From the NCBI GenBank assembly GCA_903813345.2, contig CAIIXF020000007.1:439730-503729 (forward strand): 64,000 bases of DNA, read 5' to 3'. This document shows, one piece after another, positions 30,440 to 40,981 of the stretch; the stretch's first letter is position 1; each line of letters begins with the position of its first letter. The DNA is from Owenia fusiformis. Taxonomy: Eukaryota; Annelida; Polychaeta; Sabellida; Oweniidae. Made by a program: the position numbers and the translations under genes. The notes beneath the pieces are model-generated. The model made no database searches. It saw nothing but the letters and a program-made list of their open reading frames with translations, and had not been told where the DNA came from.

Positions 30440-33400
30440 TCAAGTGTCTTTATACCTTACTGGCTTATTAATGGCAAGTCCACTTCTGGATCTAGTTTGT
30501 ATAACCCTTGTAGTTGGAACATTACAAACAGGCTTTGATACAGATACAGGAATTGACATACTAGTAGCACCTGAGTTTTCATGCTGAGGTTCCCTTGGAA
30601 TGAATGGCACATTTTCATAATGTGGCTTAGTAACTATAGGATTTGAACACCCTGAACTTGAAATTGGATCACTAACAACTGGATCTGGAGGTAAAGGTTC
30701 CCAGTTTGTTTTAGACAAATGTTTTCTATTACGTCTATATATTGACCCATTATGTTCTATAATGTAAGAACGTGGTGTTTTCCCTTGACTAATCACTTTA
30801 CCCGGTTCACTCCAGAGTTTATCTTTGTCAAGCTTAATTCTTACACTATCCCCTGGTTGTAAGTTACTAAGTGGCTTTGCACCTCTATTGAAGTATTTCA
30901 CATATTTAGCTTTTGCCCTTACATCACAATGTTTCACTTTATCATGATCTATGATTTTGGGAGATAATTTACTGGGTAACACAGGAATATTAGTATCAAT
31001 TTGACGTCCCAAAAGCAATTCTGCTGGACTTACACCAGTAGGTACTGTTGGTGTAGCATGGTGAGACATCAAAGACTGTGCTGGATCTTCTGTTCTAAGA
31101 ATACGCTTCGCGGCTTGCACGGCCCTTTCTGACATACCATTGGCTTGCGCGAAATGAGGACTAGTGATCACGTGATTGAATCCAAATTGTTTTGCAAATT
31201 GCTTGAATTCTAGTGAAGTGAACTGTGGACCACCATCCGTAACCAGCGTTTCACAAATCCCGAATCTCGCAAAAATTGATTTCAATTTTCCGATAATTTT
31301 GCTTGCAGTTACACTACCTGGTACATTCAATATCTCCATGAATCTGGAATAATAGTCTACTACAACCAAATATTGTTTTGCAGCATATTGACACATATCT
31401 GCTGCTAACCTTTGCCATGGCCTGTCAGGCAACTGTGTAGGAATTAATGGTTCCTTAGTCTGAGTTGGTTTATGTATTTGGCAATGTTCACAATTTTGAA
31501 CCATTTGTTTGATCATGTTACTAATACCTGGCCACCACACAGTTGACTGAGCTCGCTCCCGGCATTTAGCCACACCAAAATGACCCACATGAAGTTTTTC
31601 CAAAATTTCACGGTACATAGCCTTGGGAATAACGATTCTATCGTCATATAAAAGTAATCCGTTCACGACAGATAAATTAGCCCGCGCTTGAAAATACCGA
31701 GAAATGTTATCAGGAATTTTACCATAGTTTTTAGGCCACCCTTCAAGTGTATACTCAATAACTGTGGTCATTTCTTCATCTTGAGCTAAAGCTTCTCTAA
31801 TTTTGTCTAATCTGTTAGAAGTAACTGGTATTTCTGACATCACTGAGCTAACATGTGATTCTATGTTATCTATCTCATTCAACTCATTCTTGTTAACACA
31901 GGTGAGAGGTTTCCGCGACAAAAGATCTGCAAGAACTAAGTCCTTACCCGCTCTGTGTTCAGCTACTGCGTTAAACCGCATAAATCTCAGTAGTAACCGT
32001 TGACACCTAATAGGCACTTTGTCAATGTCTTTTTCATTGAATAATGGTATCAAAGGTTTGTGATCACACAGAAGTTTGAACGAATCGAGACCTATCAAAT
32101 ATCGGTCTAGTCTTTCACAAGTCCAAACTGCTGCTAGACACTCCTTTTCTATTTGCGCGTATCGTTTCTCCGCATCTGTTAAAGTACGCGACACGAATGC
32201 AACTGGCTTCCACTCACTATCATGGAGCTGCATAATAGCACCGCCAATACCGAACGATGATGCATCCGCACTTACTAGAGTAGGCAACTTCACGTCATAA
32301 ATCTGTAATACTGGAGTTTGAGATACAGCTTTCTTTATATCATTGAAGGATCTTATCTGAGCTTGGTCCCATCTCCACGCTACATCATTTTTGAGTAATT
32401 CATAAAGTGGACCTAGAATGGTTGCAAGATTTTTCACAAACCTACCAAGATAAGTTACACCCCCAATAAAGGTTCTCAGTTCACTCACATTAGTAGGAGG
32501 TTCCATTTCTAATATTGCCTTTACACGGCTAGGATTTGTTTTAACCCCATCCTTTCCGACAATTTGTCCTACGAACTCAACTTCCGGTTTTTCAAAAACA
32601 CATTTCTCAATATTGAGCTTTAAACCGGCCCCGTGTATCGCATTTAAAACTCTCGCGGCTATCTTATCGTGATCCGCTTTGTTTTTCCCTCCAATTATAA
32701 TGTCATCCATAAACACATCGCACTGTGGTATGTCTTTGATCAGTTCAGACATTTCTCTTTGACAAATTTCTGGTGCAAGAGATACCCCATAAGGCAATCT
32801 TGTAAAGCAATACCTTCCAAAAGGTGTCATAAAAGTTGTCATCAATTGACTATTTTCTGTAAGTTTGAACTGATGAAAGCATCCACTAGCATCTAGTGTT
32901 GAAAACACCACACAATCAGACAATTTATTCAAAACCGAGTCTGTTGTTGGCATCATGTAACGTTCACGTTTTATCTGTTTATTTAGTTTCCGGAAGTCCC
33001 CACACAGTCTAAGACGTTTACCAGATTTACGTTTAACAGGTACCATTGGAGCACACCAGTCTGTAGGTTCAGTGACCTTACGTATTTTACCTTCAGTCTC
33101 CAAACGCTCAAGCTCCTCCTTCACACCATTTAACAAAGGGTATTGCACCCTGTGGGGAGTAGCAACAGCGTAAGGTACTGCATTTTCAACCAACTTTATG
33201 TCTACAGGTTCACCTTTATACAAACCGTCACTACCAAATAATTCTTGTGCAACATTTTCATTTACAGGTAAGTTTAGTTTTTGAATTTGTTCAAAATTAG
33301 AAGTCACATTTTCCACTACAGGAATTTTTACACTAGGCTTTTCAATTGAAACCTTATCAACATCAACCCTTTTTACCAAGCCCAGTTTGTGTGCTGCATT

Positions 33401-34558
33401 TCTGCTAAGCAGATTATCACATTTTTCATCCACAACATACACACGTATATACATGTTTTGACGATCTGTAAGCTTTGCCACAAACTGACCTTTTGCATGT
33501 AATTTACCACCTGGACTCGATAACATGTTTGTTACTGGATGTAGACTGGGTGGGTTTTTAAGTTGCTTATATTGGTCTATACCTATAACAGAAACATCAG
33601 CCCCAGTATCTATTTTGAAATTTACATAATTCTTTTCAAGTGGTAGTAAAACTCGCCACGGAGGCTCAATGTCAACCTTATCACTCAAATCAACATTATC
33701 AATACAATAGTCCACAGGATATACAACAGTATCAGGTTCTACCACAACCTCTGTTAGTACTTTCTTGTTCTTGTTGTTTCGTGTAGGTTTTTGTTCACCA
33801 CTGTTTTGTTTTGTCGTTGATCTACAGCACGTTGCGAAATGATCTCTGCCCTGGCACTTAAAACATTTGCGCCCCATAGCAGGACAAGTCGTTATCCCTC
33901 CTTGATGAAAATCATTTCCACATCTGCTACATTTATTACTCTTAGCAGATTTCCCTTTGGGATGTTTAGGCTTAGGCCTATGTTTGAATTTCACTGAATC
34001 CAACTCTGATTCTGATGACATTTGGTTTTTCACCAACTCATGTTGACGTATTTTCTGAATACATTGTTCTAATGATAATGTTTTTAACTGTAACTCCATA
34101 GACAGCTTCTTGTCCAGCATACCATTCACTAATCGAATCTTTATGCGCCTATCACGATTATCGAAATCACATCTTTCACTTAAATGGTATAGATCACGAA
34201 TGAAAGATTCTGCCGACTCTCCTTCATGTTGAGATCGACTATCGAATTTGATCTCTTCACTGAACAGGTTTATTTTCGGAATGAAGTAAGTATCATACGC
34301 TTCTATAACCCGCTCAAACGATCGAGGATCTGGCACAGGCTGGCCTTCCTCCTGGGGACCAACATCAGTAAATTGTAAAGTCTTGTAGATCTTTTCCGCA
34401 TCTGGACCCATAGCATATATCAGTGCCGACACTTGCACGTCATTATCCTCCTTATGTAGCTTTGTCGCTATTCTAAATCTCAGGAATTGTGTTTTCCATT
34501 CAGGCCAATCGTTTGGCTTATCAAACGCAAACTTATCTGGAGGATGAAATTTAGCCAT
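30440..34558 (-). CDS. Gy4 gag-pol polyprotein
   Basis: A single open frame of 1,372 residues fusing gag and pol. The gag start (FHPPDKFAFDKPNDWPEW in substance) and its Cys-His region (CSRCGNDFHQGGITTC; CFKCQGRDHFATCC, about residues 210-250) are typical of Gypsy elements usually annotated as K02A2.6-like. Then follow the protease (FKIDTGADVSVIG, about 315), reverse transcriptase (LCGDFRKLN to VFMDDIIIGG, about 520-650), RNase H (VSADASSFGIGG, about 760), integrase zinc region (HFGVAKCRERA, CEHCQIH) and DDE core (ADMCQYAAKQYLVVVDY; VTDGGPQF; ANGMSERAV). Fusion of gag and pol means no frameshift is needed. Confidence 0.93.
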   Translation of the reverse strand: MAKFHPPDKFAFDKPNDWPEWKTQFLRFRIATKLHKEDNDVQVSALIYAMGPDAEKIYKTLQFTDVGPQEEGQPVPDPRSFERVIEAYDTYFIPKINLFSEEIKFDSRSQHEGESAESFIRDLYHLSERCDFDNRDRRIKIRLVNGMLDKKLSMELQLKTLSLEQCIQKIRQHELVKNQMSSESELDSVKFKHRPKPKHPKGKSAKSNKCSRCGNDFHQGGITTCPAMGRKCFKCQGRDHFATCCRSTTKQNSGEQKPTRNNKNKKVLTEVVVEPDTVVYPVDYCIDNVDLSDKVDIEPPWRVLLPLEKNYVNFKIDTGADVSVIGIDQYKQLKNPPSLHPVTNMLSSPGGKLHAKGQFVAKLTDRQNMYIRVYVVDEKCDNLLSRNAAHKLGLVKRVDVDKVSIEKPSVKIPVVENVTSNFEQIQKLNLPVNENVAQELFGSDGLYKGEPVDIKLVENAVPYAVATPHRVQYPLLNGVKEELERLETEGKIRKVTEPTDWCAPMVPVKRKSGKRLRLCGDFRKLNKQIKRERYMMPTTDSVLNKLSDCVVFSTLDASGCFHQFKLTENSQLMTTFMTPFGRYCFTRLPYGVSLAPEICQREMSELIKDIPQCDVFMDDIIIGGKNKADHDKIAARVLNAIHGAGLKLNIEKCVFEKPEVEFVGQIVGKDGVKTNPSRVKAILEMEPPTNVSELRTFIGGVTYLGRFVKNLATILGPLYELLKNDVAWRWDQAQIRSFNDIKKAVSQTPVLQIYDVKLPTLVSADASSFGIGGAIMQLHDSEWKPVAFVSRTLTDAEKRYAQIEKECLAAVWTCERLDRYLIGLDSFKLLCDHKPLIPLFNEKDIDKVPIRCQRLLLRFMRFNAVAEHRAGKDLVLADLLSRKPLTCVNKNELNEIDNIESHVSSVMSEIPVTSNRLDKIREALAQDEEMTTVIEYTLEGWPKNYGKIPDNISRYFQARANLSVVNGLLLYDDRIVIPKAMYREILEKLHVGHFGVAKCRERAQSTVWWPGISNMIKQMVQNCEHCQIHKPTQTKEPLIPTQLPDRPWQRLAADMCQYAAKQYLVVVDYYSRFMEILNVPGSVTASKIIGKLKSIFARFGICETLVTDGGPQFTSLEFKQFAKQFGFNHVITSPHFAQANGMSERAVQAAKRILRTEDPAQSLMSHHATPTVPTGVSPAELLLGRQIDTNIPVLPSKLSPKIIDHDKVKHCDVRAKAKYVKYFNRGAKPLSNLQPGDSVRIKLDKDKLWSEPGKVISQGKTPRSYIIEHNGSIYRRNRKHLSKTNWEPLPPDPVVSDPISSSGCSNPIVTKPHYENVPFIPREPQHENSGATSMSIPVSVSKPVCNVPTTRVIQTRSRSGLAINKPVRYKDT

Positions 34559-34599
34559 AGTCTATGTATACAATATAGTTCACACAGCAATTATCAGAT

Positions 34600-34880
34600 A
34601 ATATATATCCACACAGGATGTAATCACACAGTAATTGTCGTTTATGTACGTATAATATCCACACAGGATGAAGTCGCACAGTAAATGTACATAAGATATC
34701 AATTATCAAATGTATTCAAACGGTACTCACACAGCTTGTAATGACTCAATAGCTTATCAAAATAGTTACACAATATTTCCACGAAATTTCCACACAGGAT
34801 ATTTGTTCCACACAGGATATATATTCTCCACACAGGATATTTGTTCCACACAGGATATATGTTCCACACAGGATATTTTA
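34600..34880 (-). repeat. CCACACAGGAT minisatellite in the Gy4 leader
   Basis: Five close copies of CCACACAGGATAT spaced about 17-20 bases at 34790-34880, with two more spread copies near 34607 and 34668. They lie between the primer binding site and the gag start, in the transcribed leader. The array may be a leader structure or slippage product. Confidence 0.85.
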
Positions 34881-35102
34881 TGTCTCCGTGAAAATTTTCC
34901 TTTTTGACCGGATGTTTACAGTCACTATGTCTTGCACATGCGCAATAGAGATCTTCTGTCTTCACGTGAAAGACAAAATTCAGCAATTTTATTCTTTCAG
35001 TCTCAACATCTGCACCCGGATTTCTCTATCAAAACAGTCATCAATCTTGTCGATTTTAGTGTCAAAATGATCTTTGGCGCTTCCAATACAACATGTTAAT
35101 AA

Positions 35103-35119
35103 CGTTTCCACTGCCACCA
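35103..35119 (-). other. Gy4 primer binding site
   Basis: The + strand reads CGTTTCCACTGCCACCA directly against the 5' LTR, like a tRNA 3' end with CCA. The last ten bases, ACTGCCACCA, match the Gy2 site. Leucine tRNAs ending CGCTGCCACCA come close from memory, so a Leu primer is possible. Confidence 0.65.
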
Positions 35120-35283
35120 TGTCCGTTGATCAGTAATGATAGATAAAACAGGAGCAATTGACTTAGAGAAAGTACAACTTTATTGAGAAGCTATTCGTGA
35201 CGTCATCAAGTACAAAACAACTAGAGACACCTATCGGTGACTTATGAAACTAAATTAAAGGCTCATGTTTGTATCACATGACA
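35120..35283 (-). repeat. Gy4 5' LTR
   Basis: A 164-bp copy matching 30123-30286, with GTACC following at 35284-35288. Confidence 0.95.
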
Positions 35284-37560
35284 GTACCTTTTTTTTAGTT
35301 CTTCAAATGCATCTTGACATTCTTGTGACCAAACAAAAGGACAACCTTTCTCTGTCAATTTGAACAATGGCCTCGCTACTCCAGAAAAATCCTTAATGAA
35401 TCTCTTGTAATATGAACAATATCCAACAAACGATTGAATATGTCTGACAGTCTTTGGAGCTGACCAATTGATTATAGCTTCAATTTTCTTAGGATCAATT
35501 TTCACACCTTCTTGTGACACGATATGACCTAAATAACACACTTCGGATTTGAATAAATCACATTTTTTGGGTGACAGCTTCAGGCCTGCCCCACTAATTT
35601 TCTCAAGGTGATCATCAATATCATGACTGAACACAATTATATCATCGAGATATACTAAACACATTTCGGGAGAAAGTCCTGCCAGTACACACTCCATAAG
35701 ACGCTGGAACGTTGCCGGGGCATTGACTAAACCAAATGGCATGACATTAAATTCATAGAGACCTCTTTCCGTACAAAATGCTGTCTTTGCTGCAGCATCA
35801 TTACTCATTGAAAGTTGCCAAAAACCACTAGCCAAGTCAAGTGAACTAAAATACTTGCTACCATTCAAAGAATCAATAGTTTCATCAATTCTGGGCAAAG
35901 GGTACGCATCTTTAATAGTTAAATCGTTTCTATAGTCTATGCAATATCTAAAACTACCATCTTTCTTTGGTACCATTACGACTGGCGATGCCCAAGGACT
36001 TTTTGATTCTCAAATTTGTTTTTTATCATTTCGTCTAGCGTTTCGTCATACTCTTTTTTTAGATAAAGGAACATGTCTAACTGCTTGTTTAACAGGTTTT
36101 GCATCCCCAGTATCTATTTCGTGTTTAATGACATCTGTCATTCCAAGATCAAGTTTCGACCGAGCGAAAACATTTTCGTGTCTAAAAAGAAATTTCTTAA
36201 CTTTGACACTATCATTCTCATTTAAATTCCTAATTGAATTTTCTACCAGTAATTTCATATGACAAGGAACATCATTCATAGTATTTTCACTAAACATGCG
36301 TTCATCAGGCTTCACTACAGATTCACGAGGGGAATATACGTCATTCACTGGTGTGAGTGTATCAATGCACTCACTGGCATCACCCTCTACCACCCTCACC
36401 TCTGATTTGTGCTCTATGGCATTTATAGTGAATGAACAGGTCCGACAACCACACTTATTTTCAATTGATTAATCCAAAATGGGCGCTCCAACCTTACTAT
36501 ATGTAGGTTCAACATTTTCATCCAAATTGGGATCAACATCTGGGATAAAACCAACACTTTCATTTTTCCCAGGATCAACAAATTTTTTCAATTGACAATC
36601 ATTATGATCAACCTGGCTGATTACATGTCTTAATCTGGAGCATTTACCTGAATTGTCTCCCTCCTCTAAAAGGGTCCGACATCTATCAAAATTTACAGGA
36701 CTGACCGTGTCTTGCCTTACTCTGGAGCAGCCTATGAACTCTCCATTTTCTGTTTCGAGTACTCTATGCTCTGCATGAACGTATGTTTTATGATTAGTAT
36801 CCGTTTTTTCAATAGCGTCAACATTCCCTATATTGTTTACACTTGATTCCCCAATATCAAACATTGGTTCACCCGTAGCTACCCGTGAATTTTTATAGAG
36901 AAATAAGGGCTCCATGCTAACATTAGCCACTCTAATAGGAATGAATTGTTGACTTGGATCAACTAAACCTCTAGCTACAATCCGGGTTGGATAATTCTCT
37001 CTATCTGCCAGAGTTTTATTCATTTCTACTAACAAAGGTATGTTACCCAATTGTTGACACTTTACCATTCCCGGGACAATCATTTCAGTCATTGGGGGCA
37101 CTTTAACAGTTTCTTTCATTAAAACAAAGCAATGTGTAGACAAATCAGTTTCCGATACACAGTCAAATATTTTTCCATTTATAGTCAAAAGTGCATCCCC
37201 GACATTCAAAATTGCTTTTTGGCTTTTTAAGAAATCGTAACCCAATATCGCTGGACTGGTTACATCGACTATCAACATTTCTTGAACCACCCGGATTCCT
37301 TGAACTAAATAGAAATTACACTTAATTTTACATTGTGTTTCTACACTGTCTCCATTGTTCAGTTAATATTTGGCTGTTCCACAATACATTCAGATGGAAC
37401 ACCTATCAATTGTGCAGACCTTGTTGACAATATACTTACATTTGCACCAGTGTCAATCAAAGCCGGCACAATAACATTATCAAATTTTAACTGCATACAC
37501 AGCCCATTGTTATCTTTATCTGACAGTTGGTTTATTATATAGGGCCACTCTCATTACTAG
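35284..37560 (-). pseudogene. Gy2 pol, protease and reverse transcriptase region
   Basis: The reverse transcriptase of Gy2 lies at 35284-35976 (VPKKDGSFRYCIDYR; YEFNVMPFGLVNAPATFQRLM in substance; CLVYLDDIIVF). The connector is at 36046-37290, and the protease with ALIDTGANVSIL at about 37330-37560. It is clearly homologous to Gy1 and Gy3. Decayed fossil with several breaks. Confidence 0.88.
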
Positions 37561-38948
37561 TCGCAGTCTGACCCCTTGACTCGACTAGCGTTCATTTCCC
37601 GACCCCTCATTTTTGTTTTGTATATCATCTTGGTTAACAAGTGGACATTTGAATAAATAGTGTTCCTGGGATCCGCATTTCCAACAACAGCGGATACCCC
37701 ATTCCCTTGAATCTTTATGCTTTTCTCTACAATTTTTGGTCAAATGATTTTGTCTTGAGCAAATCAAACACCTCCTGCTAAATGTCCTGTCATTCGATTT
37801 ATTCAATCTTTCTTCAATTTTTTCAAGTTTTGCAACAACATCAGAAAATGACATAGCATTGACAGCAAATTTAGTGTCAACCACCACTGTTGAATTATCA
37901 TTTTTATTCAATGTTTCACTTAAACGCTTTACTCGGCCTTTCATAAATGATTCATATCGTAATGCACTTGTAAGCGCATCATTCAAAGATTTAGGATTAT
38001 TTGATTGCACATGCCACTCCATTTCTTTATCATTGAGTGCATCAATAAATGCACTAGTCACAAAATGTTCAAGAACTGACCGCGGAACATCATCAAATGC
38101 TTCCTGAGAGAGACGTCGTATTTCTTCGGCCAACTCCTCCAATGTTTCATTGCGACCTCTTAATTTATGTTTCAATTTAGCACGAGATGTTTCACTTTGT
38201 TCAGGAATTTCAAATCGATATTTCAAAGCACGAACCAAACTTTCATAATTGAATCTATCTTCTAAACTCAAGTCAGCTAATTGAACTAGTTGAATTGCTT
38301 TTGATCTATCATCCCAACCACTTTCAAAAGCTATTGTTTCAAATTGAGCCAAATAATCTGTTAGACTCGACTTGCCATCGTATTTGTTCATTTTTGGACA
38401 CCTAGAACCATTAAACAAGACTGATTCCCAGAATGTGAATTCTCAAAATTTTGTGAAAAATTTCTCCTGCGATCATTTCCGCCATATCTAGACCGAAAAG
38501 GAGTATGAGTATAATTACCAGCCTTCTGATTTCGACTGGAATCACTGTCATATTCACGACTCACTTGTGTTTGACCTTTCGCACAATTCACTGGTGTATT
38601 AATTTGTGGAACAAAATCATTGGCAACGTTATTACCATTTATCCCCATTGAACTGTATCTCGCCGGGTTTGTTGTTTTCAAGTGAGATGTAAAATGCTGT
38701 TGTTGTTGAGAATTAATAAGTGATCTTCCCCCCTGATCATTGGTAAGGCCACAAAATGTTGACTTTTGATTTTCTTGAGGATTTTTGGCAATAGCGCCCA
38801 CACCAATTTAATTTCTAACAGAATACGGTAAGTGAGGGCTCAAATGTAGTTTTGATGGATCAAATTCAGTATCAATCTGGTTACCTATCAACTTTGATTT
38901 ATAAGGTGTTGAATTAGACTCTGTTCTGTCAGTATCATGAATGTTTAC

Positions 38949-39579
38949 TAGTGGTGTAGATAAGTACTCACGTAGTTATCGAATCGTCTCGCCAAGGTGT
39001 TATAGAATTCGGCTCGATTAGGAGTTCAGATTTCGCGATTTATTACACGAGTCTGAGACTCGCGAATTTGTATTCGTATTCGCGATTTCACAGCGAATCC
39101 TGACGTCAAATGCATTTTTTTCTTACAAACAGGGTGAAACTATGTACAAATGATTGTTCTGTGTATCATTTGTTTTTATTTGAATGAATATGAGTAATAA
39201 ATCTAATTTAAATGAAATATTTTTGAGTCTATTTTTTAATTCTATGATTAATTCAGTCCGTAGAACCAGAAATGAAAGTGCTGCAACAATGTTTGGCGGG
39301 AAACATAAAATAAACAATATTTCAATTTTTGTCGTAATTAATCGTAGGTATGTTATTTAAATCGGTAGATATGGACAACTCTTGATATACCTAGCGTACC
39401 TAGGGTATTGTGCAAGTGAACAACATTGAAAAAAGGACTAAAAAACGATCATATGACATGCAATAGTAAGATTTTTTCTTGTTTATTTTTTTGATGAAAA
39501 ATCGCGATTCTTATTCAATCTCAGACTCAAAATCACGCGAACTACTCGATTCCAAAAATCCCCGCGAGTTACAACACTA
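38949..39579. mobile_element. Non-autonomous hAT element
   Basis: A 631-bp insert in Gy2 gag flanked by a perfect 8-bp duplication, ATGTTTAC (38941-38948 and 39580-39587). The ends begin TAGTGGTGTA and, in complement, TAGTGTTGTA, fitting the TAGNG ends and 8-bp duplications of hAT transposons. Inverted words with TCGCG and GAGTCTGAGA occur behind the tips. No transposase is present. Confidence 0.85.
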
Positions 39580-39847
39580 ATGTTTACACCTGCCTGCAGG
39601 TATGCCATATATCTCTGATCTCTAGTAGAATCCATATTTCTACCTGAATTCAAAGGTTGAGGTAATTCCCATCTTTTCTCAGTAAGTTCATGTCTATCCC
39701 CCATTTGCAAATTGAGAGAACCAGCATAACCAACCTTTACATTTTCTTTATCAAGATTTTCACCTGTCAAGTCCATATCTACTGATTTGTAATCATCTCT
39801 ACCCACATTCCCAGATGTTATATTCTCATGTTTAACCTTTAGCATGC

Positions 39848-40346
39848 TACCGGCGAGCGTAGTCAATTCAAAGATTTAAACAGTGTTTAAGTCGTTTTTA
39901 GTGAACAAATCGTACAAAATGGCGGCCAAATACGATTACAACGAACATGTGGAGGAAATGGATTGCGATTTCTAGCTCTTTAGGCTCTTGGAAGCCGATA
40001 ATGGTAATTGAAAATAGAAACTAGAATATTTTCTGAACTGAAAAATGAACATTTGATCGCTGCAAATTCAGTTTTGGATTCTGACCAGACGTTGAATCTC
40101 CACAGGGGCGAAGCGGCGGATTCCGGAGGAGTATTCATGGTATATTTATGCCCAGTCCTGTTTATTTATGTAAAAAATTCATGAGAACATTTTTTTCATG
40201 AGCCAGGCCAATGTATCTTCTCTTTGTGAAAATTTTATCCAGATTCATTCAGTAGTTATTGAGATATTAATTATTTAGTCCAGGCATATCATTTTTTGCA
40301 CTCTGAAAAATAAGTCAGTCGCGTGGGATATATTTGCTGAATTAAG
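39848..40346. mobile_element. Unclassified 499-bp insert with 9-bp duplication
   Basis: It interrupts Gy2 gag. TTAGCATGC lies on both sides (39839-39847 and 40347-40355), but the ends (taccggcgagcg and gctgaattaag) are neither inverted copies nor A-rich. Nine-base duplications occur in Mutator-like and Merlin elements and can occur with retrocopies. It holds no long frame; a short one from 39919 is mentioned under rejected items. Confidence 0.55.
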
Positions 40347-40683
40347 TTAGCATGCAGAAGGTTAATCAACACATTCTCATCAATGTTATCACAATATATT
40401 TTAAACCCATTGTCAATCATCTTATCTTCCATTGAAGATCTTTTTATTGTACTAACAAATTCAGGTTTAGAAAACTCACTTGATATTTTACGATCCCATA
40501 AAATTGTACCATCGAGTGGGGGCCCAGTTTCATGGACGTGTGGCTCATCTACCTGTTTCCTCGTTCCATACTGTACATCCCCATCTTTGTAACAGACTTC
40601 TCAGGGTCACTCATGTGAGAAGTCTGGGTAGTCGATTCCTCATCCACAGTCGACAATTGTTCATTTTTAACAATATTTTCCAT

Positions 40684-40963
40684 TTTTCCTGTCCGCTCGA
40701 CCAGTGTTTCAACAAAAATTTATTAAAAAAAAATGAAAAGTCTATGAAAGCAATAAATCACAGAAATCACAGCTAATTTTAACAACACAAACTAATAATG
40801 TAGTCACACACAACAATGACAGTGTCTATATACACGCTAAAGTATTCTACACTACAAAAAAATACTACTAATGTTACCGACACCATTAATTATTAATCAA
40901 GCTACCACCACCACTAATTAGTAAATGAAGAATCACAACAAAAACACACAAGGCGTGCGATAA
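40684..40963 (-). other. Gy2 leader
   Basis: AT-rich non-coding sequence between the gag start and the primer binding site, the position of an LTR-element leader. Nothing else seen. Confidence 0.6.
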
Positions 40964-40981
40964 GAACACGGACTGCCACCA
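40964..40981 (-). other. Gy2 primer binding site
   Basis: The + strand reads GAACACGGACTGCCACCA, ending like a tRNA 3' end. It shares ACTGCCACCA with the Gy4 site. It marks the inner edge of the putative 5' LTR. Confidence 0.6.

Larger units (their letters stand above)
30123..35283 (-). mobile_element. Gy4: complete, young Ty3/Gypsy element with short LTRs
   Basis: A 5,161-bp LTR retrotransposon on the minus strand that looks whole. Two 164-bp LTRs (30123-30286 and 35120-35283) show no differences, flanked by a perfect 5-bp duplication GTACC (30118-30122 and 35284-35288). It contains one continuous gag-pol frame, a primer binding site flush with the 5' LTR and a purine tract at the 3' LTR. 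It is not closely related to Gy1-Gy3 and has no ORF3. Identical LTRs point to a recent insertion into Gy2 pol. Confidence 0.95.
37585..40683 (-). pseudogene. Gy2 gag, interrupted by two insertions
   Basis: The gag of Gy2. The conserved core (KYDGKSSLTDYLAQFETIAFE in substance) and two Cys-His knuckles (CLICSRQNHLTKNC; CCWKCGSQEHYLFKC) lie at 37585-38418, the middle part at 38388-38801, further N-terminal parts at 39588-39838, and the start at 40683. A hAT element and a 499-bp unclassified segment are inserted between the parts. Fossil. Confidence 0.85.

Noticed and set aside
34790-34880. Possible CRISPR-like array
   Set aside because: Repeats of about 13 bases with short, similar spacers, in the leader of a eukaryotic retrotransposon; an ordinary minisatellite.
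39919-39975. A short frame starting ATGGCGGCC in good Kozak context (MAAKYDYNEHVEEMDCDF)
   Set aside because: Only 18 codons, inside a 499-bp insert, with no supporting splice donor or similarity I can recognise. It could be a captured first exon, but the evidence is too thin.
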